A DNA stretch of 7,421 nt from an uncultured Campylobacter sp. (GTDB lineage Bacteria; Campylobacterota; Campylobacteria; Campylobacterales; Campylobacteraceae), in the NCBI RefSeq assembly GCF_938045535.1, contig NZ_CALIMQ010000325.1, positions 1 to 7,421 of the forward strand, written 5' to 3'. The translations under genes were made by a program, and so were the position numbers. Below the pieces are notes generated by a model. The model ran no database searches. It was not told the DNA's origin and was given only the letters and a program-made list of their open reading frames with translations. Within the stretch, counting starts at the first letter, position 1, and each line of letters begins with the position of its first letter. This document shows positions 1 through 6,488 of this stretch, one piece after another.

Positions 1-621
1 GAATGCGGAATTTCGGTTTTCTTCGCCGATCCGCTCGCGCGCGCCGACCCCAAAAATTTTATCCACCTCGTACCACTTCGCAAACTCATCTCCTTGCAGC
101 GGATAGGACTTTAAAAGCGGGTGTCCGAACCAATCATCGGGCATTATTAGGCGCGCTAAGTTCGGATGATTTTCAATCCAAACACCCATCATATCGTATA
201 GCTCGCGCTCCGCCCAGTTCGCGCTTTTGTAGATGCCCGCAGCGCTTTGCAAAAAGCTCTCATTCGGCACGAAGCACTTTAGCCGCGCGCGGCGCGCTCT
301 TTTGATATCCAAAAGCTGATAGAAAACCTCGATGCCGCCGCGAGCCTCGGTAAAATCCACGCCGCTTAGCTCGCATAAAATTTCATATCCCGCGCCCTTA
401 AGCGCACGCAGCGCCGCTAAATTTTGCGCAGGCTCCACGTAGAGCACGAGAGTGTTAAATTCCACGTATGAGTTTAAAATTTGGACGCCTTCAAGCGCGT
501 CCAGATCGTCTTTGAAATCGCTCTCGTTTGCGCTGGATTTCGGCGTTTCCTCCGGGATGAAAAATCTGTCTTTGTAGTAATTTTTTTTACTCTGATCGCC
601 TTTGGGATTAAATTTTCTCAT
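1..621 (-). CDS. nuoC: NADH-quinone oxidoreductase subunit C (NuoC), partial: C-terminus cut by window edge
   Basis: NuoC is a peripheral-arm subunit of respiratory complex I that sits beside NuoD and NuoB near the quinone site and carries no cofactor of its own. The minus strand reads open from an ATG at 621-619 to base 1, giving 207 residues without a stop. The 30-kDa subunit signature is clear: ERELYDMMGV at residues 138-147, an HP pair at 152-153, and DDWFGHPLLKSYPL at about 162-175. Residues 1-45 are hydrophilic and charged, as in other epsilonproteobacterial NuoC proteins. The start overlaps the nuoB stop by one base (TGATG), and AAAAGG lies 8 bases upstream, which points to translational coupling. 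The remaining C-terminus, and probably nuoD, lie beyond the left edge. The identification is firm; only the total length is unknown. Confidence 0.95.
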   Translation of the reverse strand, partial: MRKFNPKGDQSKKNYYKDRFFIPEETPKSSANESDFKDDLDALEGVQILNSYVEFNTLVLYVEPAQNLAALRALKGAGYEILCELSGVDFTEARGGIEVFYQLLDIKRARRARLKCFVPNESFLQSAAGIYKSANWAERELYDMMGVWIENHPNLARLIMPDDWFGHPLLKSYPLQGDEFAKWYEVDKIFGVGARERIGEENRNSAF

Positions 622-1130
622 CAGATCAGCCTTTTTGCTTTCTGCGCGCGGCGCGGAGTTTGGGTGCGGATCTTTTTTTGCAGCACCATCATCGCAAACT
701 GCAGCGTCTCGGGGCGCGGCGCGCATCCGGGCAGATAGATATCTACGGGCACTATGCGGTCGCAGCCCTGCACCGTAGCGTAGGTATTAAACATCCCTCC
801 GGTATTGGCGCAGCTACCCATACTGATAACCCATTTAGGCTCTGGCATCGCGTCGTATAGGCGGCGCGTAAACTCGGCGTGCTTTTTGCTAAGCGTGCCT
901 GCGATTATCATCACATCCGATTGCTTGGCGCTTGCGCGAAATATCGTGCCGAAGCGGTCAAAGTCAAATCTGCCCGCGCCCGCCGCCATCATCTCGATCG
1001 CGCAGCACGCAAGCCCGTACGTCATCGCCCACAAAGAGTTGCTCCTGCCCCACGCGATCAGTTTATCGACGGTGGTAAGAACTACGGGAAGCCCGTTTTC
1101 GCGCGCGTAGTTTATCTTATGCTCTGCCAA
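621..1130 (-). CDS. nuoB: NADH-quinone oxidoreductase subunit B (NuoB), TTG start
   Basis: NuoB carries iron-sulfur cluster N2, the last electron carrier before quinone in complex I. The 169-residue product has the tandem cysteines C42-C43 in GLACCAIEMM, C107 in SMGSCANTGG and C136 in YLPGCAPRPE, which together are the four N2 ligands. The motif QGCDRIVPVD at about 121-130 is typical apart from an extra C123. The usual PGCPPRPE here reads PGCAPRPE. The last 15 residues form a basic tail after LQKKI. The start is TTG at 1130-1128, supported by AAGGAG at 1143-1138 with a 7-base spacer and by the usual length; no ATG fits. The first 19 bases lie inside the end of nuoA, and the stop shares a base with the nuoC start, so the three genes form one tightly coupled transcript. 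Confidence 0.97.
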   Translation of the reverse strand: MAEHKINYARENGLPVVLTTVDKLIAWGRSNSLWAMTYGLACCAIEMMAAGAGRFDFDRFGTIFRASAKQSDVMIIAGTLSKKHAEFTRRLYDAMPEPKWVISMGSCANTGGMFNTYATVQGCDRIVPVDIYLPGCAPRPETLQFAMMVLQKKIRTQTPRRAQKAKRLI

Positions 1131-1501
1131 TTTAGCGCTCCTTTTTTCCAGGCGTAGATGAAACCGATACCTAATAATACGATGAAAAACGCCATCTCTA
1201 TAAGCCCGAACACGCCTAAAATTTTAAAATTTACCGCCCACGGAAACATAAAGATAATCTCGACGTCAAAAAGTATGAAAAGCACGGCTATCAAAAAAAA
1301 GTGGGAGTTCATTCGGTTGGGCTGCTTGACGGCTTCGGGGCCGCTTTCGTAAATTTCGCCCTTTAGCCGTTCGTCGCGCCTGTCTGCCAAACGCGAGCCT
1401 ACCAAAGAGGATAGTTTAACGATGAGCGAAAAGACGCAAAAGGCTAGGATTAGCATTACGAATATTCCGAAATACGGGCTTTGCAGCGGAATTCTAGACA
1501 T
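1112..1501 (-). CDS. nuoA: NADH-quinone oxidoreductase subunit A (NuoA)
   Basis: NuoA is a small membrane-arm subunit of complex I at the junction with the peripheral arm. The 129-residue product has three predicted membrane helices (about 10-33, 66-89 and 96-117), the usual topology and length. Family motifs are YESG at 51-54 (many bacteria have YECG), FDVEIIFMFPWA at 78-89 with the conserved acidic D79 and E81, and YAWKKGALNW at 116-125. Translation starts at ATG 1501-1499, with a GAGGCG-like ribosome site a few bases upstream. It is the first gene of the operon: upstream lies a divergent spacer, and downstream nuoB begins 19 bases before the nuoA stop. The missing cysteine in YESG matches what I recall of epsilonproteobacterial NuoA and is not read as a defect. 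Confidence 0.96.
   Translation of the reverse strand: MSRIPLQSPYFGIFVMLILAFCVFSLIVKLSSLVGSRLADRRDERLKGEIYESGPEAVKQPNRMNSHFFLIAVLFILFDVEIIFMFPWAVNFKILGVFGLIEMAFFIVLLGIGFIYAWKKGALNWQSIR
1138..1143 (-). promoter_or_regulatory. Ribosome binding site deciding the nuoB TTG start
   Basis: On the minus strand AAGGAG lies seven bases upstream of TTG at 1130-1128, inside the nuoA coding sequence. It supports the non-ATG start of nuoB. No ATG or GTG in frame gives a family-like N-terminus. Confidence 0.7.
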
Positions 1502-1531
1502 TTTTCGCCTCGGTTTTAAAATTTAATGTGG

Positions 1532-1537
1532 ATTGTA
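1532..1537 (-). promoter_or_regulatory. Candidate -10 box of the nuo operon promoter
   Basis: On the minus strand TACAAT lies about 30 bases before the nuoA start codon, preceded by AT-rich sequence as in Campylobacter housekeeping promoters, which rely on a -10 box and upstream T-rich DNA more than on a -35 box. The same hexamer occurs before azlC. No clear -35 is visible. This is inferred from position and similarity only. Confidence 0.35.
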
Positions 1538-1570
1538 ACGAAGTATTGATTTAATAAAGCTTAGCGCACG

Positions 1571-1627
1571 CCACTAAATTAGCTTTTAAAATTAAAATTT
1601 ATATACCTCGCCCGTGCGATTTAGTGG
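1571..1627. repeat. Inverted repeat in the divergent nuoA / phosphate permease spacer
   Basis: CCACTAAAT (1571-1579) and its exact complement ATTTAGTGG (1619-1627) flank a 39-base AT-rich centre. A second complementary pair, CGCACG (1565-1570) and CGTGCG (1613-1618), sits next to the arms but on the left side of each, so the two pairs do not form one continuous hairpin. Lying between two divergent genes, this could be an operator for a regulator of either one. The spacing is too long for a single ordinary dimer site, so a looped or two-site arrangement would be needed. Function is unknown. Confidence 0.4.
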
Positions 1628-1642
1628 GGATTAAGGCGCGTG

Positions 1643-1651
1643 TGGTAAAAT
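1643..1651 (+). promoter_or_regulatory. Candidate extended -10 promoter of the phosphate permease gene
   Basis: TGGTAAAAT fits an extended -10 element (TG, one base, then TAAAAT) and ends 23 bases before the ATG at 1675. The ribosome site AAGGGAG follows at 1664-1670. No good -35 is seen. A TATATA at 1600-1605 is a weaker alternative further upstream. Confidence 0.4.
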
Positions 1652-1674
1652 TTCGCGGATTTTAAGGGAGAGCT

Positions 1675-3237
1675 ATGAAATCTAGCAAGATAAGTCTCAT
1701 TTTCTACGGCATATTCTGCGGCGTAACAATCTATTTTCTTATCTGGGGATTCGGTTTTATAGGAAGCGGCGATAAAATGCTATTTTTAGTTTCGGTATTT
1801 TTAGGCATCTTTATGGCCTTTAATATCGGCGGAAACGACGTGGCAAATTCCTTCGGCACCAGCGTCGGAAGCGGCACTCTTAGCATCGCGCAAGCCCTTT
1901 GCATCGCGGCGGTATTTGAAGCAAGCGGCGCAGTAATCGCAGGCGGCGAAGTAACCTCGACTATCCGAAGCGGCATAATCGATCTTAGCAAAATGGACGT
2001 GCATCCTAGAGACTTTATCTACGTAATGATGAGCGCGCTTTTTGCGGCGGGGGCATGGTTGCTTTTTGCCAGCAGAAAGGGTTTGCCCGTATCCACTACT
2101 CATGCGATCATCGGCGGTATCGTGGGCTCGGGGCTTACGCTAGGCGCCCTGCTTAATACTGCAGAGGCTTCCGCGTTGTGGCTCGTGCAGTGGGATAAGA
2201 TCGGCAAAATAGCGATCTCTTGGGTACTCTCGCCGATTTTGGGCGGAGTGATCTCCTTTGGAATTTTCTGGCTCATCAAACATTACATTTTGGATTACAA
2301 CCGCTACGCTCAAATAAAGATCGACCGCATAAAGCGCGAAAAAAAATCCCTCCGCAAGCTGCATAAAAAGACCTTCGAGACTCTGGACGACATTCAAAAG
2401 ATCGCCTATGCAGAGGCGCTAAATCACGATATTTACGCGATGCGCGATCCCGATTTTGATCCAAGCGAGCTGGATAGCGAGTATTATAAAAAGGTGATCG
2501 AGCTTGACGCTAAAAAAGAGAAGCTCAAATCCCACAAGGCCCTAGAGTATGGAATCCCTGCCGTAGCCGGTATCGGCGCCTTCGTAATCTCGGCGATGCT
2601 GATATTTAAGGGGCTGCATAATCTAAATTTCGGGCTTACGAATTTTTACAACTACCTCATCATCGGCATGTCTACGCTGATTACCTGGCTTTTGATGTTT
2701 ATTTTCGCTAAAACCCTACGCCGCTCAAATTTAAACAAATCCGCGTTTTTGATGTTTAGCTGGCTGCAAGTACTCACCGCTAGCGGCTTTGCCTTTTCGC
2801 ACGGCAGCAACGACATCGCAAACGCCGTGGGTCCGTTTGCCGCCATCATCGATACGATGGCTACGAATAGTATCAATCCCTCCACTCCCGTGCCGCAGCA
2901 GATTATGATAATGTTCGCAGTAGCCCTAATAGCGGGGCTTTGGTTCATCGGCAAAGAGGTGATCGCCACCGTAGGCACCAATCTTACAAAAATCCACCCA
3001 GCCTCGGGCTTTAGCGCCGAGCTCGCAAGCGCCGTCGTCGTCATGGCGGCATCGGTGCTGGGGCTTCCGATCTCCTCGACTCACGTGCTAATAGGCGCGA
3101 TTTTGGGAATCGGCTTGGTAAATCGCAGCACAAACTGGTCGCTGATGAAGCCGATCGGGCTAGCATGGATCATCACTCTGCCCGTTTCGTCGCTGCTTTC
3201 GGCGTTTGCATTCGTGCTTTTACGCCACGTATTTTAG
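1675..3237 (+). CDS. pit: PiT-family inorganic phosphate permease
   Basis: This is an inner-membrane phosphate transporter of the PHO4/PiT family, which imports phosphate (often as a metal-phosphate complex) using an ion gradient. The 520-residue protein shows the duplicated family architecture. In the first half GGNDVANSFGTS (52-63) is followed by GLPVSTTHAIIGG (137-149); in the second half SHGSNDIANAVGP (375-387) is followed by GLPISSTHVLIG (463-474). Hydrophobic segments fill both halves and are separated by a charged cytoplasmic loop at about 203-290 that is rich in Lys, Glu and Asp. The start ATG at 1675 has AAGGGAG four bases upstream. It stands alone, divergent from nuoA and separated from azlC by a spacer with its own promoter box. 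No phoU-like gene is adjacent. Substrate is inferred from the family; a sulfate-type role is less likely. Confidence 0.93.
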   Translation: MKSSKISLIFYGIFCGVTIYFLIWGFGFIGSGDKMLFLVSVFLGIFMAFNIGGNDVANSFGTSVGSGTLSIAQALCIAAVFEASGAVIAGGEVTSTIRSGIIDLSKMDVHPRDFIYVMMSALFAAGAWLLFASRKGLPVSTTHAIIGGIVGSGLTLGALLNTAEASALWLVQWDKIGKIAISWVLSPILGGVISFGIFWLIKHYILDYNRYAQIKIDRIKREKKSLRKLHKKTFETLDDIQKIAYAEALNHDIYAMRDPDFDPSELDSEYYKKVIELDAKKEKLKSHKALEYGIPAVAGIGAFVISAMLIFKGLHNLNFGLTNFYNYLIIGMSTLITWLLMFIFAKTLRRSNLNKSAFLMFSWLQVLTASGFAFSHGSNDIANAVGPFAAIIDTMATNSINPSTPVPQQIMIMFAVALIAGLWFIGKEVIATVGTNLTKIHPASGFSAELASAVVVMAASVLGLPISSTHVLIGAILGIGLVNRSTNWSLMKPIGLAWIITLPVSSLLSAFAFVLLRHVF

Positions 3238-3302
3238 GCTAAATTTAAAGATCCGCTCCCCGAAATTTTAAAATTTCGCAAAATTCTGTGTAGGCTAAAT
3301 TT
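3235..3302 (+). repeat. Direct repeat TAGGCTAAATTT, two copies
   Basis: TAGGCTAAATTT occurs at 3235-3246, where it includes the permease stop codon, and again at 3291-3302, 56 bases later. The copies are followed by similar A-rich sequence. This may be a local duplication in the spacer; no function is evident. Confidence 0.5.
3261..3278. repeat. Perfect 18-base palindrome after the phosphate permease
   Basis: CGAAATTTTAAAATTTCG is its own reverse complement. Its core AAATTTTAAAATTT recurs at 3297-3310 in the same spacer and at 1219-1232 inside nuoA, with a shorter form at 6513-6525. As RNA the hairpin would be mostly A-U and has no T tract, so it is a poor terminator. It could be a protein site, or simply the AT-rich palindrome style of this genome. 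Confidence 0.5.
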
Positions 3303-3381
3303 TAAAATTTTACGGCGGCGAACCGAGTAAATTTTGCAGCTCCTCTTGCGACGCGCTACAGCGCAAAACCGGCTCGCAGCG

Positions 3382-3400
3382 GCGCAGATCCCGCCTGCGC
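3382..3400 (+). other. GC-rich stem-loop in the spacer upstream of azlC
   Basis: GCGCAG (3382-3387) pairs with CTGCGC (3395-3400) around a seven-base loop. It lies in a GC-rich patch (about 3312-3405) in an otherwise AT-rich spacer and before the azlC promoter box. No run of T follows, so it is not a classic terminator on the plus strand. It may contribute to transcript ending after the permease gene, which is speculative. Confidence 0.3.
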
Positions 3401-3429
3401 GCCCCGTAAAAATTTAATAAAATTTTAGC

Positions 3430-3435
3430 TACAAT
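3430..3435 (+). promoter_or_regulatory. Candidate -10 box of the azlCD promoter
   Basis: TACAAT is preceded by an A/T-rich stretch (about 3406-3429), the usual Campylobacter promoter look. It ends 24 bases before the azlC ATG, which would give a short leader containing the ribosome site AGGAAAG. A -35 box is not evident. Confidence 0.5.
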
Positions 3436-3459
3436 CGCCATTTTAAATTTAGGAAAGCT

Positions 3460-4218
3460 ATGAGTAAATTTGAAATTTTCAGATCGACCCTTGCCGTGAT
3501 GATGGGCTACGTGCCGCTGGGGCTGGCGTTTGGCATCTACGGCATTAGCCAAGACCTGCCCGTCTGGGCGCTGGCGCTAACCTCGCTGCTGATCTACGCA
3601 GGCAGCGTGGAGTTCGTGCTGATCGCATTCATCGTAACTCACGCCTCGCTCGTAGATACCTTCGTCGTGGCGTTTTTGCTAAATTTCCGCCATTTTTTCT
3701 ACACGATGTCGCTGCTGGACGAACTGCGCTTCGTGCGTCATAAAATTTACGCCGTATATGCCCTTACGGATGAAACCTTTGCTCTGCTAAAAGCGCGTGC
3801 ATTTTTGCGCCCCGAGGAGCTTAACGGCGAACAGCCCGTAACGCCGCAAAGATTAAAAGAGCTTGATCTGCTCTATAATCTAACCGCGGTCTTAAATCAC
3901 TCTTACTGGGTCGCGGGCGTCGTTGTAGGGGCTGTTTTGGGAGCAAGCTTGAAGCTTGATTTTAGCGGAGTCGAGTTTAGCCTGACGGCGCTTTTTGCGA
4001 TGCTAACCTATGAGGTTTTTAAAGCAAATCCACAATACAAAGTGCTATTTCTTGGCTTTGGCTGCGCATTTGCGGGGCTTTTTATCTTTCCTGCAAAATA
4101 CTTTTTATTCGGCACTCTGATTTTCGGCACTGCGGTTTTGCTGCTCTTTCGTAAATACTTCGAGCGACCTTTGCGCGCGGGACGCAGGCTGCGAAAATTC
4201 CCAAAAAGGAGCAAGTAG
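3460..4218 (+). CDS. azlC: AzlC-family branched-chain amino acid exporter, large subunit
   Basis: This is the large subunit of an AzlCD-type inner-membrane exporter, a family linked to efflux of branched-chain amino acids and analogues (azaleucine resistance in Bacillus, BrnFE in Corynebacterium, YgaZH in E. coli). The 252-residue protein has several hydrophobic helices and family motifs: GYVPLGLAFGI at 16-26, YAGSVEFVLI at 46-55, LLNFRHFFYTMSL at 73-85 (the conserved N.RH.FY pattern) and YALTDETFAL at 100-109. The C-terminus is a basic tail (about 231-252), rich in Arg and Lys, consistent with a cytoplasmic end. AGGAAAG lies just before ATG 3460. The stop codon shares one base with the azlD start, so the two are expected to be made together. 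Exact substrate is inferred from the family. Confidence 0.92.
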   Translation: MSKFEIFRSTLAVMMGYVPLGLAFGIYGISQDLPVWALALTSLLIYAGSVEFVLIAFIVTHASLVDTFVVAFLLNFRHFFYTMSLLDELRFVRHKIYAVYALTDETFALLKARAFLRPEELNGEQPVTPQRLKELDLLYNLTAVLNHSYWVAGVVVGAVLGASLKLDFSGVEFSLTALFAMLTYEVFKANPQYKVLFLGFGCAFAGLFIFPAKYFLFGTLIFGTAVLLLFRKYFERPLRAGRRLRKFPKRSK

Positions 4219-4565
4219 TGGAAATTTTACCCTATATCTTTCTAGCCTCGATCGCTACGATTTTGACGCGATTTTTGCCGCTGCTGCTTTTTAAGAAAAA
4301 GACCGCGAGTCCAAGCTTATCGTATCTGCAGAAAAACTCCGGACTTTTGATAATGGTCGTTTTGACGATCTATGCGCTTAAGACGATGCTGCCTAGCTTT
4401 TCGGGCGAGCGGACTTTTAGCGCAGACGTGCTGCAAACGGCGGCGCTGCTATTTTGCCTGATTATGGCGTTTGTCGTGCATGCTAAATTCCGTAATTCGC
4501 TCGTTACGATAGCGCTTCCTACGCTAATATATATGGCGGCGCTGCGCTTTTTATTGAATTATTGA
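4218..4565 (+). CDS. azlD: AzlD-family branched-chain amino acid exporter, small subunit
   Basis: This is the small partner of AzlC, needed by the family for export. The 115-residue hydrophobic protein has about four predicted helices and the AzlD pattern ATILTRFLPLLLF near the N-terminus (13-25), followed by LQKNSGLLIMVVLTIYALK at 37-55. The start is GTG at 4218-4220, whose first base is the last base of the azlC stop. AAGGAG at 4206-4211 with a six-base spacer supports it. This overlap implies translational coupling and a fixed subunit ratio. The gene ends just before an AT-rich spacer with no clear terminator, so read-through into the radical SAM gene is possible. Confidence 0.9.
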   Translation: MEILPYIFLASIATILTRFLPLLLFKKKTASPSLSYLQKNSGLLIMVVLTIYALKTMLPSFSGERTFSADVLQTAALLFCLIMAFVVHAKFRNSLVTIALPTLIYMAALRFLLNY

Positions 4566-4589
4566 TAAATTTATAAGTTAGTTTTCGAT

Positions 4590-4616
4590 AAACTTCAAAA
4601 ATTAATTTTTAAGTTT
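4590..4616. repeat. AT-rich inverted repeat upstream of the radical SAM gene
   Basis: AAACTT (4590-4595) pairs with AAGTTT (4611-4616), and between them AAAAATTAATTTTT (4597-4610) is a perfect palindrome; only C4596 is unpaired. The element is therefore a nearly perfect 27-base inverted repeat, 18 bases before the ATG at 4635. The weak ribosome site (AAGG at 4621-4624) lies just beyond it. It could be an operator for a repressor such as Fur, given the heme-related family downstream, but it does not match a Fur box well enough to call. ATAAATTTAT at 4565-4574 is a second small palindrome nearby. Confidence 0.45.
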
Positions 4617-4634
4617 AAAAAAGGTTAAAGTTTT

Positions 4635-5987
4635 ATGAATTTTATCAGTCAAATGGTGCATAGCTTCGCCAAAAAATACGCCGCCGAAACTATGCAAAAA
4701 TCTCTTTATAACTCTCTTAGAATCGACATCACGCAAGAGAACATCGCTAAAATTCCAAACCCCGATAAAAAATATATGCTCTACATGCACGTGCCCTTTT
4801 GCCACACGTTTTGCCCGTACTGCTCCTTTCATAAATACGCCTACGAGCGTGGTGCGTGCAAGGCGTATTTCAGCGCGCTGCGCACCGAGATGCAGCGCAC
4901 GAAGGACGCAGGCTACGACTTTGAGACGCTTTATGTAGGCGGCGGCACGACACTCATCGACGAGGATGAGTTAGCGCGCACGCTGGAGCTTGCCAAGTCG
5001 CTTTTTAGCATCAAAGAGGTCTCGTGCGAGAGCGATCCTAACCACATCGAGCCTGAGAACTTGCTGCGATTTCGCGGGCTAATAGACCGCCTAAGCGTGG
5101 GGGTGCAGAGCTTTGATGATGATATTTTACGTAAAGCTTCGCGCTATGACAAATTCGGCTCGGGCGAAATTCTGCAAGAAAAGCTATCCCGAGCGGTCGG
5201 AATTTTACCGATTTTAAGCCTGGATCTGATCTTTAACTTTCCGTTTCAAACTCGCGAAATTTTACTTCGCGACATTGAAGCAGCAAAGGCGGTAAAACCG
5301 GAGCAGATCACGCTGTATCCGCTGATGAAATCCCCTTTGATGCGCGATCAAATAGCACGAAGTCTCGGCGTTAGCAATGTAGATCACGAGGAGGAGTTTT
5401 ACTCCATCATCTGCAAGGAATTTGCAAGCTGGCACCGCAGCAACGCATGGGCCTTCGCTCGCGAAAAATCAAACATCAACGACGAGTATGTAGGCACGAA
5501 TCACGAATACGTAGGCATCGGAAGCGGCGCGTTTAGTTTCCTAGGCGGCAGGCTGCTCGTAAATGCGTTCAACCTCGAAGAGTACGCAAGCAGGGTGCGC
5601 AAAAACGAAAGTACCGTCATCGCCACTTGCGATTTTAGCAGATCCGAGCGCGCAAAATACCTCTTTTTGACCGAGCTTTTCAACGGCGAGATCGATATCG
5701 CTAAATTTAACGCCGCAAACGATTTAAGCCTGCGCCGCGAACTGGGCAGAGAGCTTAGCCTGCTAAGGCTTGCAGGAGCCGTGCGTATCGAGGGCGAGAT
5801 CATCCGCACGACGGAATTCGGCGCGTATTTGTGCCTTGTTTTGATGAAGGAATTTTACACCGGCATGGACAAGGTGCGCGCGGCGTTTCGCGACGATGCC
5901 AAGATTAAGCGCGCAAAACAGCTCATCATTATGGACGAAAGCGAATCCGCCGCAGCTGGCGCGGCAAAAAGCGAGATAGCGTCGTAA
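4635..5987 (+). CDS. Radical SAM protein, coproporphyrinogen III oxidase-like (HemN/HemW/HutW superfamily)
   Basis: The 450-residue cytoplasmic protein has the radical SAM cluster motif C56xxxC60xxC63 in YMHVPFCHTFCPYCSF (50-65), a SAM-binding glycine motif LYVGGGT (99-105), the strand motifs LSVGVQSFDD (153-162) and LDLIFNFPFQT (196-206), and EYVGIGSGAFSF (291-302). True HemN has a fourth cysteine two residues after the third; here that position is F65, so coproporphyrinogen oxidase activity is doubtful. The HNxxYW heme motif of HemW is also absent. The segment EYVGIGSGAFSFLGGRLLVN followed by FNLEEY resembles, from memory, the HutW/ChuW heme-utilisation branch. C. jejuni has, as I recall, a similar third HemN-like protein. 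The C-terminus is a helix-turn-rich domain with an Ala/Ser/Glu tail (434-450). A porphyrin- or heme-related role is inferred; the exact reaction is open. Confidence 0.85.
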   Translation: MNFISQMVHSFAKKYAAETMQKSLYNSLRIDITQENIAKIPNPDKKYMLYMHVPFCHTFCPYCSFHKYAYERGACKAYFSALRTEMQRTKDAGYDFETLYVGGGTTLIDEDELARTLELAKSLFSIKEVSCESDPNHIEPENLLRFRGLIDRLSVGVQSFDDDILRKASRYDKFGSGEILQEKLSRAVGILPILSLDLIFNFPFQTREILLRDIEAAKAVKPEQITLYPLMKSPLMRDQIARSLGVSNVDHEEEFYSIICKEFASWHRSNAWAFAREKSNINDEYVGTNHEYVGIGSGAFSFLGGRLLVNAFNLEEYASRVRKNESTVIATCDFSRSERAKYLFLTELFNGEIDIAKFNAANDLSLRRELGRELSLLRLAGAVRIEGEIIRTTEFGAYLCLVLMKEFYTGMDKVRAAFRDDAKIKRAKQLIIMDESESAAAGAAKSEIAS

Positions 5988-6101
5988 ATTTTGTGCCAGA
6001 CCGCTACTAGCGCTTGGACGCACCCGCGACTTGAGCGCAAATACCGTCCGGCATTTAAAACACAAACGAATTTTTGATTTCAAAATTTAGGAAGCGTCAC
6101 A

Positions 6102-6455
6102 ATGAAACGCAGAATGATCAAGCTATTCATTTTATTTCTGTTTTTTGTCCTTGTATTTGAGCTCGTCGGCAATCTTTTTAACTTCGGGCACTTCCCGTTT
6201 CATAAGAGCTGCGAGGCGTTTATGATGATAAACCGCCATATGACCGGCGATTCAAACGACAAGTGCATAATGCAACTTATGGAGCAGGGCAATAAAAGAG
6301 ATCTTTCGCTATATTACTATAAAACTAAATTTAATCTTGAGGAGCCATTGTCAGAGCTGGATGAAAAAGCTATAAAATTTTTAAATATTCCAAACTCGAA
6401 GATAATCACCGTAAATAAAGATGGCTTGGAAAAGAAATTTTTAATAAGCGATTAA
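6102..6455 (+). CDS. Small membrane-anchored protein of unknown function
   Basis: I do not recognise this 117-residue protein. It begins with a basic MKRRMIK followed by a single hydrophobic helix (about 8-27, rich in Phe and Leu), so it is probably anchored in the inner membrane with the rest outside, or is exported without cleavage; no lipobox is seen. The soluble part contains two cysteines (C37 and C55) that could form a disulfide, a YYY run at 71-73, and a charged C-terminal half ending in KKFLISD. The start ATG 6102 has AGGAAG seven bases upstream. It lies between the radical SAM gene and an immunity-type gene cluster on the same strand, in AT-richer sequence. It could itself be an inner-membrane immunity protein, which is only suggested by its neighbours. 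Confidence 0.7.
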   Translation: MKRRMIKLFILFLFFVLVFELVGNLFNFGHFPFHKSCEAFMMINRHMTGDSNDKCIMQLMEQGNKRDLSLYYYKTKFNLEEPLSELDEKAIKFLNIPNSKIITVNKDGLEKKFLISD

Positions 6456-6464
6456 ATTTAAATA

Positions 6465-6488
6465 GCAAAGAAGCCCTGCTTCAATTGC
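6465..6488 (+). other. Weak stem-loop between the membrane protein gene and the Imm53 pseudogene
   Basis: GAAGC (6470-6474) pairs with GCTTC (6478-6482) around CCT, and outside a small internal loop GCAA (6465-6468) pairs with TTGC (6485-6488). It begins ten bases after the preceding stop codon. No T tract follows, so it is a poor terminator candidate; it may be chance or an RNA end-protecting structure. Confidence 0.25.

Noticed and set aside
3..305. Plus-strand 100-codon ORF at the left edge
   Set aside because: It is the antisense shadow of nuoC, whose minus-strand frame carries the full family signature.
2652..3044. Minus-strand 130-codon ORF inside the phosphate permease gene
   Set aside because: It is a shadow of the permease second-half signature region on the plus strand; no family resemblance.
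3310..3552. Minus-strand 80-codon ORF covering the spacer and the start of azlC
   Set aside because: It runs antisense through the conserved azlC N-terminus, is rich in Arg and Gln without a recognisable family, and lacks a good ribosome site.
4565..4634. Fur box or riboswitch upstream of the radical SAM gene
   Set aside because: The inverted repeat is pure AT and does not match a Fur consensus well enough, and the 69-base spacer is too short and too AT-rich for a known heme, cobalamin or SAM riboswitch.
5484..5515. Repeated EYVG in the radical SAM protein as a recent duplication
   Set aside because: The two copies differ in codons and the region aligns in style with related enzymes, so it is an ordinary part of the protein.
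6465..6488. Rho-independent terminator after the membrane protein gene
   Set aside because: The stem is short with an internal loop and there is no following T tract.
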